From positions 1 to 64,000 of the forward strand of contig NZ_SELD02000008.1 in the NCBI RefSeq assembly GCF_004923205.2: 64,000 bases of DNA, given 5' to 3'. A model generated the notes under the pieces. The model saw nothing but the letters and a program-made list of their open reading frames with translations. It had not been told where the DNA came from and searched no databases. The translations under genes were made by a program, and so were the position numbers. Source of the DNA: Paracoccus aeridis (GTDB lineage: Bacteria; Pseudomonadota; Alphaproteobacteria; Rhodobacterales; Rhodobacteraceae). Shown here in pieces: positions 1-8,648 of the stretch (the stretch's first letter is position 1; each line of letters starts with the position of its first letter).

Positions 1-63
1 GAAATCAGGCGCCGTCCCGGGTCAGTTCCAAGTGGAAATCAACATCCTGCACTCTCGAGGTCG

Positions 64-765
64 ATGATGTTTAAAACCGCTGACGGCGGCCTGATGAGGC
101 CTGCCGATTACCTGCCCACGGCCCGGCGCGTCCGTCTGAAGTCTTCCCGGACCTGCACCGGGAGCCTTGTGCTCGGCGCCGATTTCGGTCAGCGCCTGGA
201 GTTCGAAAGCAAGCTCGAGCGCGATGCGATCTTGACTTTCTACGCGCGCCCTGATGTCGAGCGTGTTCTCAGCCAATACCCTCGTGTAGCCTACATCGGC
301 GCCGATGGCAAGCCCCACCAATACACCTTCGACCTCCAGGTCACGCTGACCAGCGGCGAGGTCGTCGCCGTGGAAGTCAAGCCCGAGATCTACGTCGAAA
401 AGAGGGACATTCGGGCCCTGCTGGCCCGGATCGCCGCCCAGATGCCGCGATCCGTTGCCGACCGCGTCAGCCTGGTGACGGAGCGCAACCTCGACGCGGT
501 CACGGTCGCCAACGCCGAACTGATCCATACCTCCCGTTTCCATGATCCCCTCGCTGACGAACAGGTGAGCGCGGTGCTCGCCCGCGCCACGGGCACGGTC
601 ATCGTCGCTGAGATCGCCCGCCGCAGCGGCCTCGGCCCCCGCACCGTCAGCGCGGTTGCCCGGCTTATCCGGGCCGGCGAGGTGCGGCTGGAACGCCACG
701 AGCACATCGGCATGGGGGCCCGCGTTTGCGCAACTGAGATCAGCCAGGAAAGGAAAGCAGCATGA
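64..765 (+). CDS. tnsA: TnsA-like transposon endonuclease
   Basis: In Tn7 the TnsA protein cuts the 5' strands at the transposon ends, so that transposition is cut-and-paste. This 233-residue product has the expected restriction-endonuclease-like pattern: an acidic cluster in FESKLERDAI (E48/E52), an aspartate in YTFD (D90), and the EVK triad at residues 104-106. The C-terminal third (about 170-220) looks like a small helix-turn-helix module, as in the TnsC-binding domain of Tn7 TnsA. The start is the first of two adjacent ATGs, with GAGG just upstream. Its stop overlaps the transposase start by ATGA. The family is clear; the exact catalytic glutamate is inferred. Confidence 0.88.
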   Translation: MMFKTADGGLMRPADYLPTARRVRLKSSRTCTGSLVLGADFGQRLEFESKLERDAILTFYARPDVERVLSQYPRVAYIGADGKPHQYTFDLQVTLTSGEVVAVEVKPEIYVEKRDIRALLARIAAQMPRSVADRVSLVTERNLDAVTVANAELIHTSRFHDPLADEQVSAVLARATGTVIVAEIARRSGLGPRTVSAVARLIRAGEVRLERHEHIGMGARVCATEISQERKAA

Positions 766-2876
766 CCAACGTCGTCACCAAGTATCGCTTCAGCGACCAG
801 GACCTGCTCCGCGTCTCGAACGTGCCCTATCGCCCGCTGGGCAAGAGCGCGAACGGCTACCTGATGGTGCGGCACGATCTGCCGGGCGGCCTCACCGAGG
901 AGATGTCCCACGAGCAGATCGCCGAATACGCCCGGCGGGGCCACCTGCAGTTCGAACAGGGGTTCTTCTCCCCGCCCGGTGTCGCCAACCGGGCGCGCGC
1001 GCCTGAGCAGATGGTCTGTGGCCTTCCGGCCAGAGACAAGAAGGAGATCAAGCGTCGGGAATGCTACGTCCTCGCCTTCAAGCGGCTCGAGGCGGAGTGC
1101 GCAATCCGGCGAACGGAGCGCTCCATCAAAGACGCGGAATTTGCGATCCACGGCCTTGCGAACTCGATCTACCTCGAGGGCGAGAACCCGGGCCGCCGGC
1201 GCGCGGGCAAGGAGTTCAAGGGGATTTTGATGCCTTGCGCGCGGACGCTCAAGACCTGGGTCAGGAACTATGAGCGGGAGGGCCTGGCGGGTCTTCGCGA
1301 CAGGTGGGAGAAGTGTGGCAAGAAAGGTCCCGACTTCAATTCCGTCGAGCAGGGCCTCCTGCATGAGGTTGTCCGCGGCTACGCGACGCCTCAGCGGCCT
1401 AACATGAAGATGATCCACCAGGCCCTTCAGGCCCGGTTCATGCAGGAAAACGAGGAGCGTCGCGTCAACGGCCTACCTCCGCTGAGGACGCCGTCCCGGA
1501 GCACGGTCGAACGGGCGATCCGGAAGCTTGATCCCCTGCTCGTCTACGCCGGCCGTTACGGCGAAGACGCCGCACTCCGGCACGCGCGCACCGTGGGGCG
1601 CGGGAAGACCACCATGCGGCCGTTGCAGATCGTCGAGATGGACGAGTGTGAGATGGATCTCTTGACGATCCTGGCCCTCTCCGGCGGGGACCGGATCGCC
1701 ACCGAGGACGAGCTGAAAGCCATGGGACTCGACGGCGCCAAGAAGCGCATCTGGGTCACCGCCGCCATCGATCGGGCCACGCGCTGCATCCTGGCGATGC
1801 GGATCAGCTTGGCCCCGAGCCATCGCTCGGCGTTGGACGGGCTGCGGATGATCATGGAGGACAAGCGTGAATGGGCGGACAAGGTCGGCGCTCTGCGGCC
1901 CTGGTCGATGTGCGGACGCCCGGAGGAGATCGTCTCCGACAACGGTGCGGGCTTCGTCAGCAGCGAGTTTCGGACCGCGGCCGAGGACCTGGGTATTCGG
2001 GTGACCCGGACGGTGGCGAAGGTTCCGCAGATGCGGGGCGTGATCGAGAGTCTCTTCGCGACCATCGCGCAGGACCTCGTCGCCCGCCTGACCGGACGGA
2101 CCTTCGGATCCATCGTCGAACGGGGTGACCACCCCAGCGAGAAGAACGCGGCGCTCACCCTTGATGACCTGGCGTTCGCGCTCGTCCGCTGGGCCGTTGA
2201 CATCTATCACCGCCGTCCTCACTCCGGCCTCGCCGGCGAGACGCCGGCCGAGGCCTGGGAGCGGCTTACGGACGAGCACCACGTCCTGCCGCCGCCCGGC
2301 GCGCGCGAGATGCGGATCGCCTTCGGGGTGCAGCTGGAGCGCACTCTGGCCAAGGACGGTGTCCGCGTCATGCACGTGCGCTATCACGATCTGGCGCTCG
2401 CGCAGAAATATGTCCGCAACATGGGCACGAAAGTCACCGTCCGCGTCGATCCGCACAACCTCGGCGCGGTGGAGATCCTGGACAACGGGGTGTGGCGCGA
2501 GCTGCCCGCAGTTGACCAGCGGTTCGAAGGCATGAGCGCAGCGGACTGGGCCCGGGCGGTCGAGACCCGCAACCGGCGCCGTCGTGAGACCGAACAGGAG
2601 GTTTTCGAGGCGACCTGGGCCACCTACGAGGCCATCCGTGAACGCAATCGTGAGGCCCGCTCCCTGCGCGGGCTGGTGGAGGACGAGTGGAACCAGGATC
2701 GGTTCGATCGCACGCAGGAGCGTCTGACCGCCTTCTTCGCCACTCGGGACCGCGAGTTTGATCCGGAAGCTCCCGACCCGCTGGCGGCGGGGATCCCGAC
2801 CGGGACGGGGCAGCCGCCTGCCCGGCGGTCCAGGCGCGGCGAAAGCGGCATCGGCCGCGTGCGGAAGGAGGACTAA
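762..2876 (+). CDS. tnsB: TnsB/TniA-like DDE transposase
   Basis: This 704-residue protein is the strand-transfer transposase of the element. It has N-terminal helix-turn-helix regions (about 100-260) for end binding. An integrase-core RNase H fold follows, with a DDE triad read as D294 (in EMDECEMD), D393 (in VSDNGAGF) and E429 (in RGVIES). The D-to-E spacing of 35 is typical of the retroviral-integrase/Mu/Tn7 family. A beta-barrel-like segment and a charged tail (about 600-704) follow, the latter probably contacting the AAA+ partner. It overlaps tnsA by ATGA, and its stop is one base before the tnsC ATG. Length matches TnsB (702 aa in Tn7). Confidence 0.93.
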   Translation: MTNVVTKYRFSDQDLLRVSNVPYRPLGKSANGYLMVRHDLPGGLTEEMSHEQIAEYARRGHLQFEQGFFSPPGVANRARAPEQMVCGLPARDKKEIKRRECYVLAFKRLEAECAIRRTERSIKDAEFAIHGLANSIYLEGENPGRRRAGKEFKGILMPCARTLKTWVRNYEREGLAGLRDRWEKCGKKGPDFNSVEQGLLHEVVRGYATPQRPNMKMIHQALQARFMQENEERRVNGLPPLRTPSRSTVERAIRKLDPLLVYAGRYGEDAALRHARTVGRGKTTMRPLQIVEMDECEMDLLTILALSGGDRIATEDELKAMGLDGAKKRIWVTAAIDRATRCILAMRISLAPSHRSALDGLRMIMEDKREWADKVGALRPWSMCGRPEEIVSDNGAGFVSSEFRTAAEDLGIRVTRTVAKVPQMRGVIESLFATIAQDLVARLTGRTFGSIVERGDHPSEKNAALTLDDLAFALVRWAVDIYHRRPHSGLAGETPAEAWERLTDEHHVLPPPGAREMRIAFGVQLERTLAKDGVRVMHVRYHDLALAQKYVRNMGTKVTVRVDPHNLGAVEILDNGVWRELPAVDQRFEGMSAADWARAVETRNRRRRETEQEVFEATWATYEAIRERNREARSLRGLVEDEWNQDRFDRTQERLTAFFATRDREFDPEAPDPLAAGIPTGTGQPPARRSRRGESGIGRVRKED

Positions 2877-2877
2877 G

Positions 2878-3810
2878 ATGTCAGACCTGCGCAACAGTTA
2901 TCTTCGGACCAGCCGCGACGACGAGATGGCGAGGAGGATCAAGCGCCTTCTCGCCCGAGACCCGGAGGGCAACGTCCGGCCTGCGACCATGGGCCCTAAC
3001 GGCGAGACGCGGGGTTTGGTTGTGACCGGCCCCGCCGGCGAAGGGAAGACGACGCTGCTTCAGCGGTCGCTCTCCAATCACGAAGGGCTGCAGTCCAACG
3101 GCGACGACCTCCCGGTGCTGCACGTCGACGTTCCGAGCCCGGCAACGATGAAGAGCCTGGCGATCGAGATCGTGCGCGAGTCCGGCTACCCCGTCGTCTC
3201 CGAGCGCAAGGAGGGCTGGTTCCTGTGGGATCTGGCCCGCCGCCGCCTCCAGCTTCGCGGTGTGCGCGTCCTGTGGTTGGATGAGGCGCATGACCTCTTC
3301 AGGTCGGGAAACCAGGCCAACGTGCTCGCCGTGACCAACACCGTCAAGACGCTCATGAAGAAGGAGACCGGTGTCTCGATCGTGCTTTCCGGGCTCGAGA
3401 TCCTCGAAGCGCTCGTCCGGAAGGACGACCAGCTCGCGCGGCGGATGTCTTTCCACCGCCTTTGCCCTCTCGACCCGGATGTCGACGTGGAGGCGGTGGA
3501 GGACGTTCTGAGGTCCAAGGCCGAGGACGCCGGCCTCGCGCTGAACCTTTCGGGAGATCTCGCCGGCCGTCTGCTCGCGTCGTGCGACGGCCGGTTCGGG
3601 ATCATGGTGGAGACCGTCACGGAGGCGTGTGAACTGGCCCAGGACGAAGGCTTGACGACGCTGGATGTATCTGTGTTCGCCGACGCTCTGGCAGATCGGC
3701 TCGACGTGCTTCCGCCGGCCAACCATTTCCTTGCCCACGACTGGCGCGTGCTGCGCTCCCGGTTCGCCGATCAAGAGGCGACGGGGCCCGAGAGCCGGGG
3801 TCGGAAATGA
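2878..3810 (+). CDS. tnsC: TnsC/TniB-like AAA+ transposition regulator
   Basis: ATP-dependent DNA-binding regulator that links the target selector to the transposase. The Walker A motif is GPAGEGKTT (51-59) and Walker B is VLWLDEAHD (131-139). LSGLEILE at about residues 178-185 may hold sensor I. The open frame extends upstream, but the ATG at 2878 fits best because it lies one base after the tnsB stop and gives 310 residues, the size of short TniB/TnsC proteins; Tn7 TnsC is much longer (555 aa). The stop overlaps the tniQ start by ATGA. Confidence 0.9.
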   Translation: MSDLRNSYLRTSRDDEMARRIKRLLARDPEGNVRPATMGPNGETRGLVVTGPAGEGKTTLLQRSLSNHEGLQSNGDDLPVLHVDVPSPATMKSLAIEIVRESGYPVVSERKEGWFLWDLARRRLQLRGVRVLWLDEAHDLFRSGNQANVLAVTNTVKTLMKKETGVSIVLSGLEILEALVRKDDQLARRMSFHRLCPLDPDVDVEAVEDVLRSKAEDAGLALNLSGDLAGRLLASCDGRFGIMVETVTEACELAQDEGLTTLDVSVFADALADRLDVLPPANHFLAHDWRVLRSRFADQEATGPESRGRK

Positions 3811-5285
3811 TGCGCCTTCAACCTCATGTCGCGATGGATTCCTCCGAGACCCTGTTCTCGTGGCTGGGCCGGCTCGCCGCCATCCACGCCGGTCTCGACC
3901 TGGTTCCGTTCCTCAACGATCTGCAGATCAAGTCGCGGGAAATCGAGATCGGCGCCGACGGCACGCACGCCCGCCTCGCCGACCTGACCGGCGTGTCGAC
4001 CGCGCAGATGGCGCGGCAGCATTACTTCAGTGTCGACAGTCGCCGGCTGCGGTTCCGGGCCGAGACCTTCGCGTCGGAATTTGCTCCCAAGGTTCACCGG
4101 ATGGTTTGCCCTCTCTGCCTCGAGGAGGACGGAGGGTCGGACCCGGTTCGCGGACCGCGCGGCTGGCGGTGCCGCCTTCTCTGGACGGTGCGCTATTGCG
4201 CCGCCTGCCCCAAACATGGCGTGGGCCTGGTCTCGCCGGTGAACAAGGAGATGGGCTACGTGCCCGCCCATGACACGGCGCGCGCGATCGGTGCCCGGCT
4301 TCCGGAGCTGATCGCCAAAACCGCTCCGCGCCCCGTCACGTCCCTTCAGCTCTGGGTGGCCCGTCGTATGATGGAGCAGCGCGGCGACGGCTGGCTGGAC
4401 GGTCAGGACATCGACCAGGCAGCGAAAGCGACCGAGATGCTGGGCGTGGTGCTGGCGCACGGACCGATGCCGAACATGAACCTGATGTCGGCGCAGGACT
4501 GGGACCAAGCTTGGGAGGCGGGGTTCGAGGTGACGTCCCGCGGGGCCGAGGCGATCATGGGGGCACTGGAAGGCCTCACCATCCGGGGACGGGCATCCAC
4601 ACTTTCCTTCAAGGGTCCGCAAGCGAACCTCGGTCGGCTTTACCAGTGGCTGGCCTTCAACGAGGCGTCGGGCTGGCGAGCAGGCCCGATCCGGGATCTC
4701 GTCCGGGAGCACATCATCGACAATTACAACGTCGGCGCAGGTGACGTTGTGCTGGGTGAGGCTGTTCTGCGCCGCCGCACCCACACTGCGATCAGCCTCC
4801 ATCGAGCTACAGGGATTAACTCCCGAACCGCTGCGAACCTGATGGAGGACGTCGGACGTCCTGGCGGGGTGATGGACGCCGCAGATGCGGAGAAGCTGGC
4901 TGCCGATTACGAGGCCAGCATTCCGCTGTTCCACGTTCCGAAATATCTCAACTGCAGCCGCGTTCATGCCCAGCTGTTGGCTGAGGCGAGGATCATCAGA
5001 CCAATGGGCAAACCCGGGAAGTGCCGGCTTCATTCCCGTTACCTTCCCACGGAATTGGATTCGTTCCTCGATCAACTGATTGCGCGAACCGTAGACATAG
5101 AGATCACTGGTGACTTCGCGGATTTTGCCAAATGCGCCATGAAGGTCTGGGTGCCCAGCCCACGGATCGTTCAGGCTGTGCTGGATGGCACGCTTTCCAA
5201 GGTCGCCCTTGCGCCGGGAGTGCCAGGTTACTTGGGCATTCGGGTGTCAGTTTCGGAGGTCAAGGAAAAACTTCGTTCCGATTGA
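3807..5285 (+). CDS. tniQ: TniQ/TnsD-family target-selection protein
   Basis: The N-terminus (about 1-140) carries the TniQ signature: ETLFSWLGRLA at residues 14-24 and a zinc-binding set, CPLC (101-104) with CAAC (131-134) and H137. TniQ/TnsD proteins choose the insertion site and recruit the AAA+ regulator. The 492-residue length is near Tn7 TnsD (508 aa), which binds a specific chromosomal site through its C-terminal half, and longer than the roughly 400-residue TniQ of Tn5053 or of CRISPR-associated transposons. A site-specific TnsD-like role is therefore plausible but unproven. It is the last gene of the module and a terminator follows 30 bases later. Confidence 0.85.
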   Translation: MMRLQPHVAMDSSETLFSWLGRLAAIHAGLDLVPFLNDLQIKSREIEIGADGTHARLADLTGVSTAQMARQHYFSVDSRRLRFRAETFASEFAPKVHRMVCPLCLEEDGGSDPVRGPRGWRCRLLWTVRYCAACPKHGVGLVSPVNKEMGYVPAHDTARAIGARLPELIAKTAPRPVTSLQLWVARRMMEQRGDGWLDGQDIDQAAKATEMLGVVLAHGPMPNMNLMSAQDWDQAWEAGFEVTSRGAEAIMGALEGLTIRGRASTLSFKGPQANLGRLYQWLAFNEASGWRAGPIRDLVREHIIDNYNVGAGDVVLGEAVLRRRTHTAISLHRATGINSRTAANLMEDVGRPGGVMDAADAEKLAADYEASIPLFHVPKYLNCSRVHAQLLAEARIIRPMGKPGKCRLHSRYLPTELDSFLDQLIARTVDIEITGDFADFAKCAMKVWVPSPRIVQAVLDGTLSKVALAPGVPGYLGIRVSVSEVKEKLRSD

Positions 5286-5315
5286 CCTCCGGTGTGAATC
5301 GGCAGGATAGTGAGA

Positions 5316-5346
5316 GGGCCCGCGAAAGCGGGCCCTTCTTTGTTGC
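5316..5346 (+). terminator. Rho-independent terminator after tniQ
   Basis: An 8-bp perfect stem GGGCCCGC/GCGGGCCC with a GAAA tetraloop (5324-5327) is followed by the T-rich run TTCTTTGTT. It closes the tnsABC-tniQ operon inside the transposon. Confidence 0.85.
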
Positions 5347-5441
5347 GGTGTGTGGATCATCAAGGAAAGACTCTCTGAAGATCGGGGCAAAGAAGGTGAA
5401 GATGCGGCAGGATTATCGTTTAAAATCAGTTGAAAACAACA
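5347..5441. repeat. Candidate right end of the transposon (transposase-binding region)
   Basis: The region between the terminator and about 5450 is noticeably AT-rich, with several A/T runs between 5411 and 5447. DNA from 5450 on is very GC-rich. Read inward on the minus strand, the last bases begin TGTTG, as Tn7-like ends begin TGT. CGGCAGGAT occurs at 5300-5308 and 5405-5413, and its core appears inverted near the window start (44-50). These could be transposase-binding repeats, but the similarity is short and may be chance. Confidence 0.4.
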
Positions 5442-5597
5442 AATCTATGTGACGTTAGCCATCGGCCGCCCGTCCGTCCTTGTCCGCCGCGCCCCGTTCC
5501 GGCGCGACGCGCGCAACGTCGTCGTGGCCAAGGTGTGCCGGGCGGTGAGGACGATCGCGGTTGCTGCCTGATGCCGGTGTCGGATGATGGCCGGCCC

Positions 5598-5612
5598 TTA
5601 ACCCCGCGTTAG
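5598..5612. promoter_or_regulatory. CtrA-like box upstream of the lytic transglycosylase gene
   Basis: TTAA, seven bases, TTAG: seven of eight informative positions match the CtrA consensus TTAA-N7-TTAA. It sits 25 bases before the ATG of the transglycosylase gene, in otherwise GC-rich DNA. In Rhodobacterales CtrA activates flagellar genes. The rest of the interval 5447-5636 shows no gene. Confidence 0.5.
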
Positions 5613-5636
5613 GCAGGACCGCGTAGGCAGGGCGGC

Positions 5637-6872
5637 ATGGCGCGTCCTGTCCTTTCCCTCTTTCTGATGCTGCTGGCGCTGATCGCGCCGGTCGTGTCGC
5701 GGGCGGCTTCGGCGGCTGGCGACGGCCGCGCCGAAGCCTACGCCTCCGTGTGTGAACAGGCGGCACTGCAGGCCGCGGCCGAAAGCGGCGTGCCGCCCGA
5801 CATCCTCACCGCGCTGACGCTTACCGAAACCGGCCGCAAGCTGAACGGCCGCCTGCGTCCCTGGGCGTGGAGCGTCAATGCCGAAGGCGCGGGCAACTGG
5901 CACGACGATCCCCGGTCCCTGCTGGCCTTCGCCGAAGAGCGGGTGCGGCAGGGTCGCACGAACATGGATCTTGGCTGCTTCCAGATCAACTACCGGTGGC
6001 ACGGGGACCAGTTCGAGTCCCTGTCCGACATGCTCGACCCGCTGTCGAATGCCCGCTATGCGGCCCGCTTCGTGCGCGAGCTCTACGGGGAAAGCGGCGA
6101 CTGGCGCGCGGCCGCCGGCGCGTTCCATTCCAAGACGCCGCAATACGCGACGAAGTACCTCGCCCGCTTCGACCAGCTGCGCGCGATGCTGAACCAGCGC
6201 GGCCTGCCAGCGGCCGAGCCGGGCGGCGTCCGGACAGCGGGACTTGGGGCGGGGGGCCCCGCCGCGGCGGGGCCGGGGGCGGAGACGGCTGAGCCGCGAC
6301 GGCGTGGCGTGCGGCGGTTCTGGCGGTCGGACCTGCCGCGCGGCATCCCAGTCCGCGCGGGCACGTCGACCGCCCTGCCTGCGGGCCTGGAAACGGGAAT
6401 GGAGATGTACGCCGGGTCAGACGGCCGCCGCCTGGCCGCGATTGATCCGGACATCGCGGCGCTCGACCGGTTCGTGGCACGGGCGAACGGCGCCTCAATC
6501 GACGACCTGCGCGGGCCGCCGGGCGCCGACTTCGGGAGCGACTTGGGGGCCGACTTCGGGGCCGATGACCTCCCCGGCGGCTGGTCGGGGCAGACGCCGG
6601 CCGCGTTGCCGGACGACCTGACAACGGTGGAGGTCGCCGCCCTGCCCGACCAGCCGCACGAGGTCATGATGCTGCTCGGCGCCGCGCCCGGGACCGGCGC
6701 GCAGGGCGGCGGGTCGCTTGCGGCGCTGGCGGATGGCAGGGTTTCCCTGCTGGGGCAGCCGCGCGCGCCGATCCTCGCCGGCGGGGCGCAACCGCTGCCG
6801 GGGCTGCCCCAGGCTCTTTTCGGGCCGCCTGCGTCGAATTCGTCGCTATGGCAGATGGCGGCGATCGAATGA
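5637..6872 (+). CDS. Secreted lytic transglycosylase (SLT domain)
   Basis: The 411-residue product starts with a clear signal peptide (about 1-26, ending SRAASAAG). An SLT/lysozyme-like domain at about 35-190 follows, with the catalytic glutamate in LTLTETG (E64) and the conserved DLGCFQINYRWHG and Y-A-A-R-F blocks. Such enzymes cut the glycan strand of peptidoglycan, for example to let the flagellar rod pass. The C-terminal half (200-411) is low-complexity, rich in Gly, Ala and Pro, with a GADFGSDLGADFGAD repeat and no recognised domain. The CtrA-like box upstream suggests a flagellar role, which is inference. Confidence 0.8.
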   Translation: MARPVLSLFLMLLALIAPVVSRAASAAGDGRAEAYASVCEQAALQAAAESGVPPDILTALTLTETGRKLNGRLRPWAWSVNAEGAGNWHDDPRSLLAFAEERVRQGRTNMDLGCFQINYRWHGDQFESLSDMLDPLSNARYAARFVRELYGESGDWRAAAGAFHSKTPQYATKYLARFDQLRAMLNQRGLPAAEPGGVRTAGLGAGGPAAAGPGAETAEPRRRGVRRFWRSDLPRGIPVRAGTSTALPAGLETGMEMYAGSDGRRLAAIDPDIAALDRFVARANGASIDDLRGPPGADFGSDLGADFGADDLPGGWSGQTPAALPDDLTTVEVAALPDQPHEVMMLLGAAPGTGAQGGGSLAALADGRVSLLGQPRAPILAGGAQPLPGLPQALFGPPASNSSLWQMAAIE

Positions 6873-7007
6873 GGCACAGACCCCGACAAGGCCGCAGGCC
6901 GGGTTGCCCGACAGGCTACCTTGCGGAACTGGCGGCATCGGCGCTAGTCGGGGACAGGGCGCGGATCGCCGACCCGCCGCGCCGCCCGTCCGGCCCAGGA
7001 ACGATCC

Positions 7008-7994
7008 ATGTCCCCGCCCAAGTTCGCGCCCGACTTCGCGCCCGGCTTCTCGCCCCGGTCCGATGTGGCCGTGATCATCGCCTGCGATGCCCGGTACCTG
7101 CCCTACGCCGCCGTGCCTGCGCTGCAGCTCGCGGCGCAGCCCGCGCGCGGCTTCGACGTGCTGATCGGATCGCCGCAGCGCGTCGAGTTGCCGCAATCGC
7201 TTGCCTCGGCCGGGATCGCGTCGTTCGGAGCGGTCGACCCGGACCTCGCGGGATCGCTGCCGGGGGACGCGCGACGGTCGCTCGCCACCTACATGGACGT
7301 GTTCGCGGCCCGCGCGATGGCGGGGGTCTATCGCCGCATCCTCGTCCTCGACGCGGACGTGGTGATCGATGGCGGCGATCCGGCGCGCCTGATGTCGGCC
7401 GACATGCGGGGGCGGGCAATCGCGGCCGTCCGCGACAACCGGCAGTGGCGCAATCCCGGCAAGCTCGCGCCCGAGTTCAGGACGATGGGCTGGAAGGCCG
7501 CGCCCTATTTCAACGCCGGCGTGGTGATGGCCGATCCTGCGGCCTGGGTCGCGCAGGACCTGCCCGCGCGCTCGGCGGCCTTCGCCCGCGACCATCTCGC
7601 GCGGCTCGGGCGCGACCAGGCGCTGCTGAACGGCGTCCTGCGCGGCGACTGGGCCGAGATGAGTCCGCTCTGGAACTGGCAGTTCACCTGGGCGTCATCG
7701 CATCTTCTGGGCATGGCGGACCCGTTCGTGGTCCACTTCATCGGCCCCCTGAAGCCCTGGCTTGCCGAGGCGGCCGGCACCGTCCCGACGCGCTACCGCA
7801 GCCTTTACGACCGGCTTCCCGGCGACATCCGTCCGGCCGACCTGCCTGCGGGCCTGGGTCGCCGGCACTGGCCGACGCCGCGGGCGCTGCGCCGCACGCT
7901 CTGGCGGCAGTGGCGCGCCGCGGGGCCGATGCTGGCCTACCTGGACCGCTTCGCCGACCCCTGCGACCTGCTCGATCCGTCCCGCGCCGCCTGA
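7008..7994 (+). CDS. Glycosyltransferase family 8 protein
   Basis: Retaining glycosyltransferase of the GT8 fold (328 aa). Residues 18-27 open with VAVIIACDARY and the metal-binding DXD motif is in ILVLDADVVI (D115-D117). Downstream are the family blocks YFNAGVVM, DQALLN and the His-Gly/Pro region HFIGPLKPW. GT8 enzymes transfer glucose or galactose, often to lipopolysaccharide core; the acceptor here is unknown. The gene is monocistronic on the plus strand and its last 58 bases overlap the 3' end of the opposite-strand ChaC gene. Confidence 0.85.
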   Translation: MSPPKFAPDFAPGFSPRSDVAVIIACDARYLPYAAVPALQLAAQPARGFDVLIGSPQRVELPQSLASAGIASFGAVDPDLAGSLPGDARRSLATYMDVFAARAMAGVYRRILVLDADVVIDGGDPARLMSADMRGRAIAAVRDNRQWRNPGKLAPEFRTMGWKAAPYFNAGVVMADPAAWVAQDLPARSAAFARDHLARLGRDQALLNGVLRGDWAEMSPLWNWQFTWASSHLLGMADPFVVHFIGPLKPWLAEAAGTVPTRYRSLYDRLPGDIRPADLPAGLGRRHWPTPRALRRTLWRQWRAAGPMLAYLDRFADPCDLLDPSRAA

Positions 7995-8557
7995 TCGGCC
8001 GCCGCACCGCAGTCGGGTGGCTGGCCGATCAGGACGCGGACCTGCGCGGCGAGATCCGAAAGCGCCGCGTCGGGCAGGCCGAGGTGATCCAGGTGCGCCA
8101 CCGTGTTGAACAGGTAATCGGCGTTCGGCCCCCGCTTTCCACGGGCCGCCGCGATGATCCGCGCCTGCTCGATGCCGCTCAGGCCGCCGGCGTACTGCCA
8201 GTGGTCCTGCCGCATGACGTAGGTCAGCGCCTGCACGTGGCGGCCGTCGACCAGCGCGACAGGCACCTCGACCTCGCGATAGGCTTCGGTGACCAGTTCG
8301 CGCCTGCGGATCTCGGCCACGGCGCCGGGCCACTGGTCCGGGTCGAACCGCAGCGCGACCCCGCTGCACGAGCCCTCGGCGCAGGGATCAAGGCCCAGCA
8401 CCAGCCCCGGCGCCTCGACCGTGCCGCGATACTGGACCGAGCGCAGGCAGAAGCTGCGCGCGTAGCCCTCGACCCGCCCGACCACGGTTTCGGCGACGGG
8501 CACCTGCGGGTCCCACATCAGCGAGCCATAGGCGAAGATCCAGTATTCGGGCGGCAT
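7937..8557 (-). CDS. ChaC-like gamma-glutamylcyclotransferase
   Basis: Cytosolic enzyme expected to release 5-oxoproline from glutathione or gamma-glutamyl peptides. The N-terminus WIFAYGSLMWDP holds the YGSL substrate-binding loop of the ChaC family. The later blocks RSFCLRSVQYRGT and YADYL-like ANADYLFNTVAHL are also typical. A GTG at 8572 would add five residues, but AAAGGA lies between it and the ATG at 8557 with correct spacing, so 8557 is chosen (206 aa). The tail is charged and overlaps the GT8 gene tail-to-tail. Confidence 0.83.
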   Translation of the reverse strand: MPPEYWIFAYGSLMWDPQVPVAETVVGRVEGYARSFCLRSVQYRGTVEAPGLVLGLDPCAEGSCSGVALRFDPDQWPGAVAEIRRRELVTEAYREVEVPVALVDGRHVQALTYVMRQDHWQYAGGLSGIEQARIIAAARGKRGPNADYLFNTVAHLDHLGLPDAALSDLAAQVRVLIGQPPDCGAAADQAARDGSSRSQGSAKRSR

Positions 8558-8648
8558 GGCTTGTCCTTTCACCGGGGGTCAGGTTAGGCGAAGCGGCCCG
8601 GCGATGCCAAGGCAGACGAACGGCCGCGGGTGCGGCGAGGGGGACGGC

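Larger units (their letters stand above)
1..5441 (+). mobile_element. Right part of a Tn7-like transposon (left end outside window)
   Basis: Four consecutive plus-strand genes encode a TnsA-type endonuclease, a DDE transposase, an AAA+ regulator and a TniQ/TnsD-type target selector. They are followed by a terminator and an AT-rich stretch that ends abruptly against GC-rich chromosomal DNA. Tn7-family elements end in TGT...ACA and make 5-bp target duplications. The plus strand reads ACA at 5439-5441, followed by AATCT (5442-5446), which would fit an end plus duplication. The left end is not visible, so end and duplication are hypotheses. No cargo, cas gene or CRISPR array lies inside the window. 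Confidence 0.75.

Noticed and set aside
1-5441. CRISPR-associated transposon
   Set aside because: No cas gene, repeat array or short TniQ was found within the window. The idea cannot be excluded, because the cargo lies upstream.
6848-8587. A 579-residue open frame overlapping the GT8 and ChaC genes
   Set aside because: Composition is Arg/Pro/Ala-rich and it overlaps two well-supported genes in other frames.
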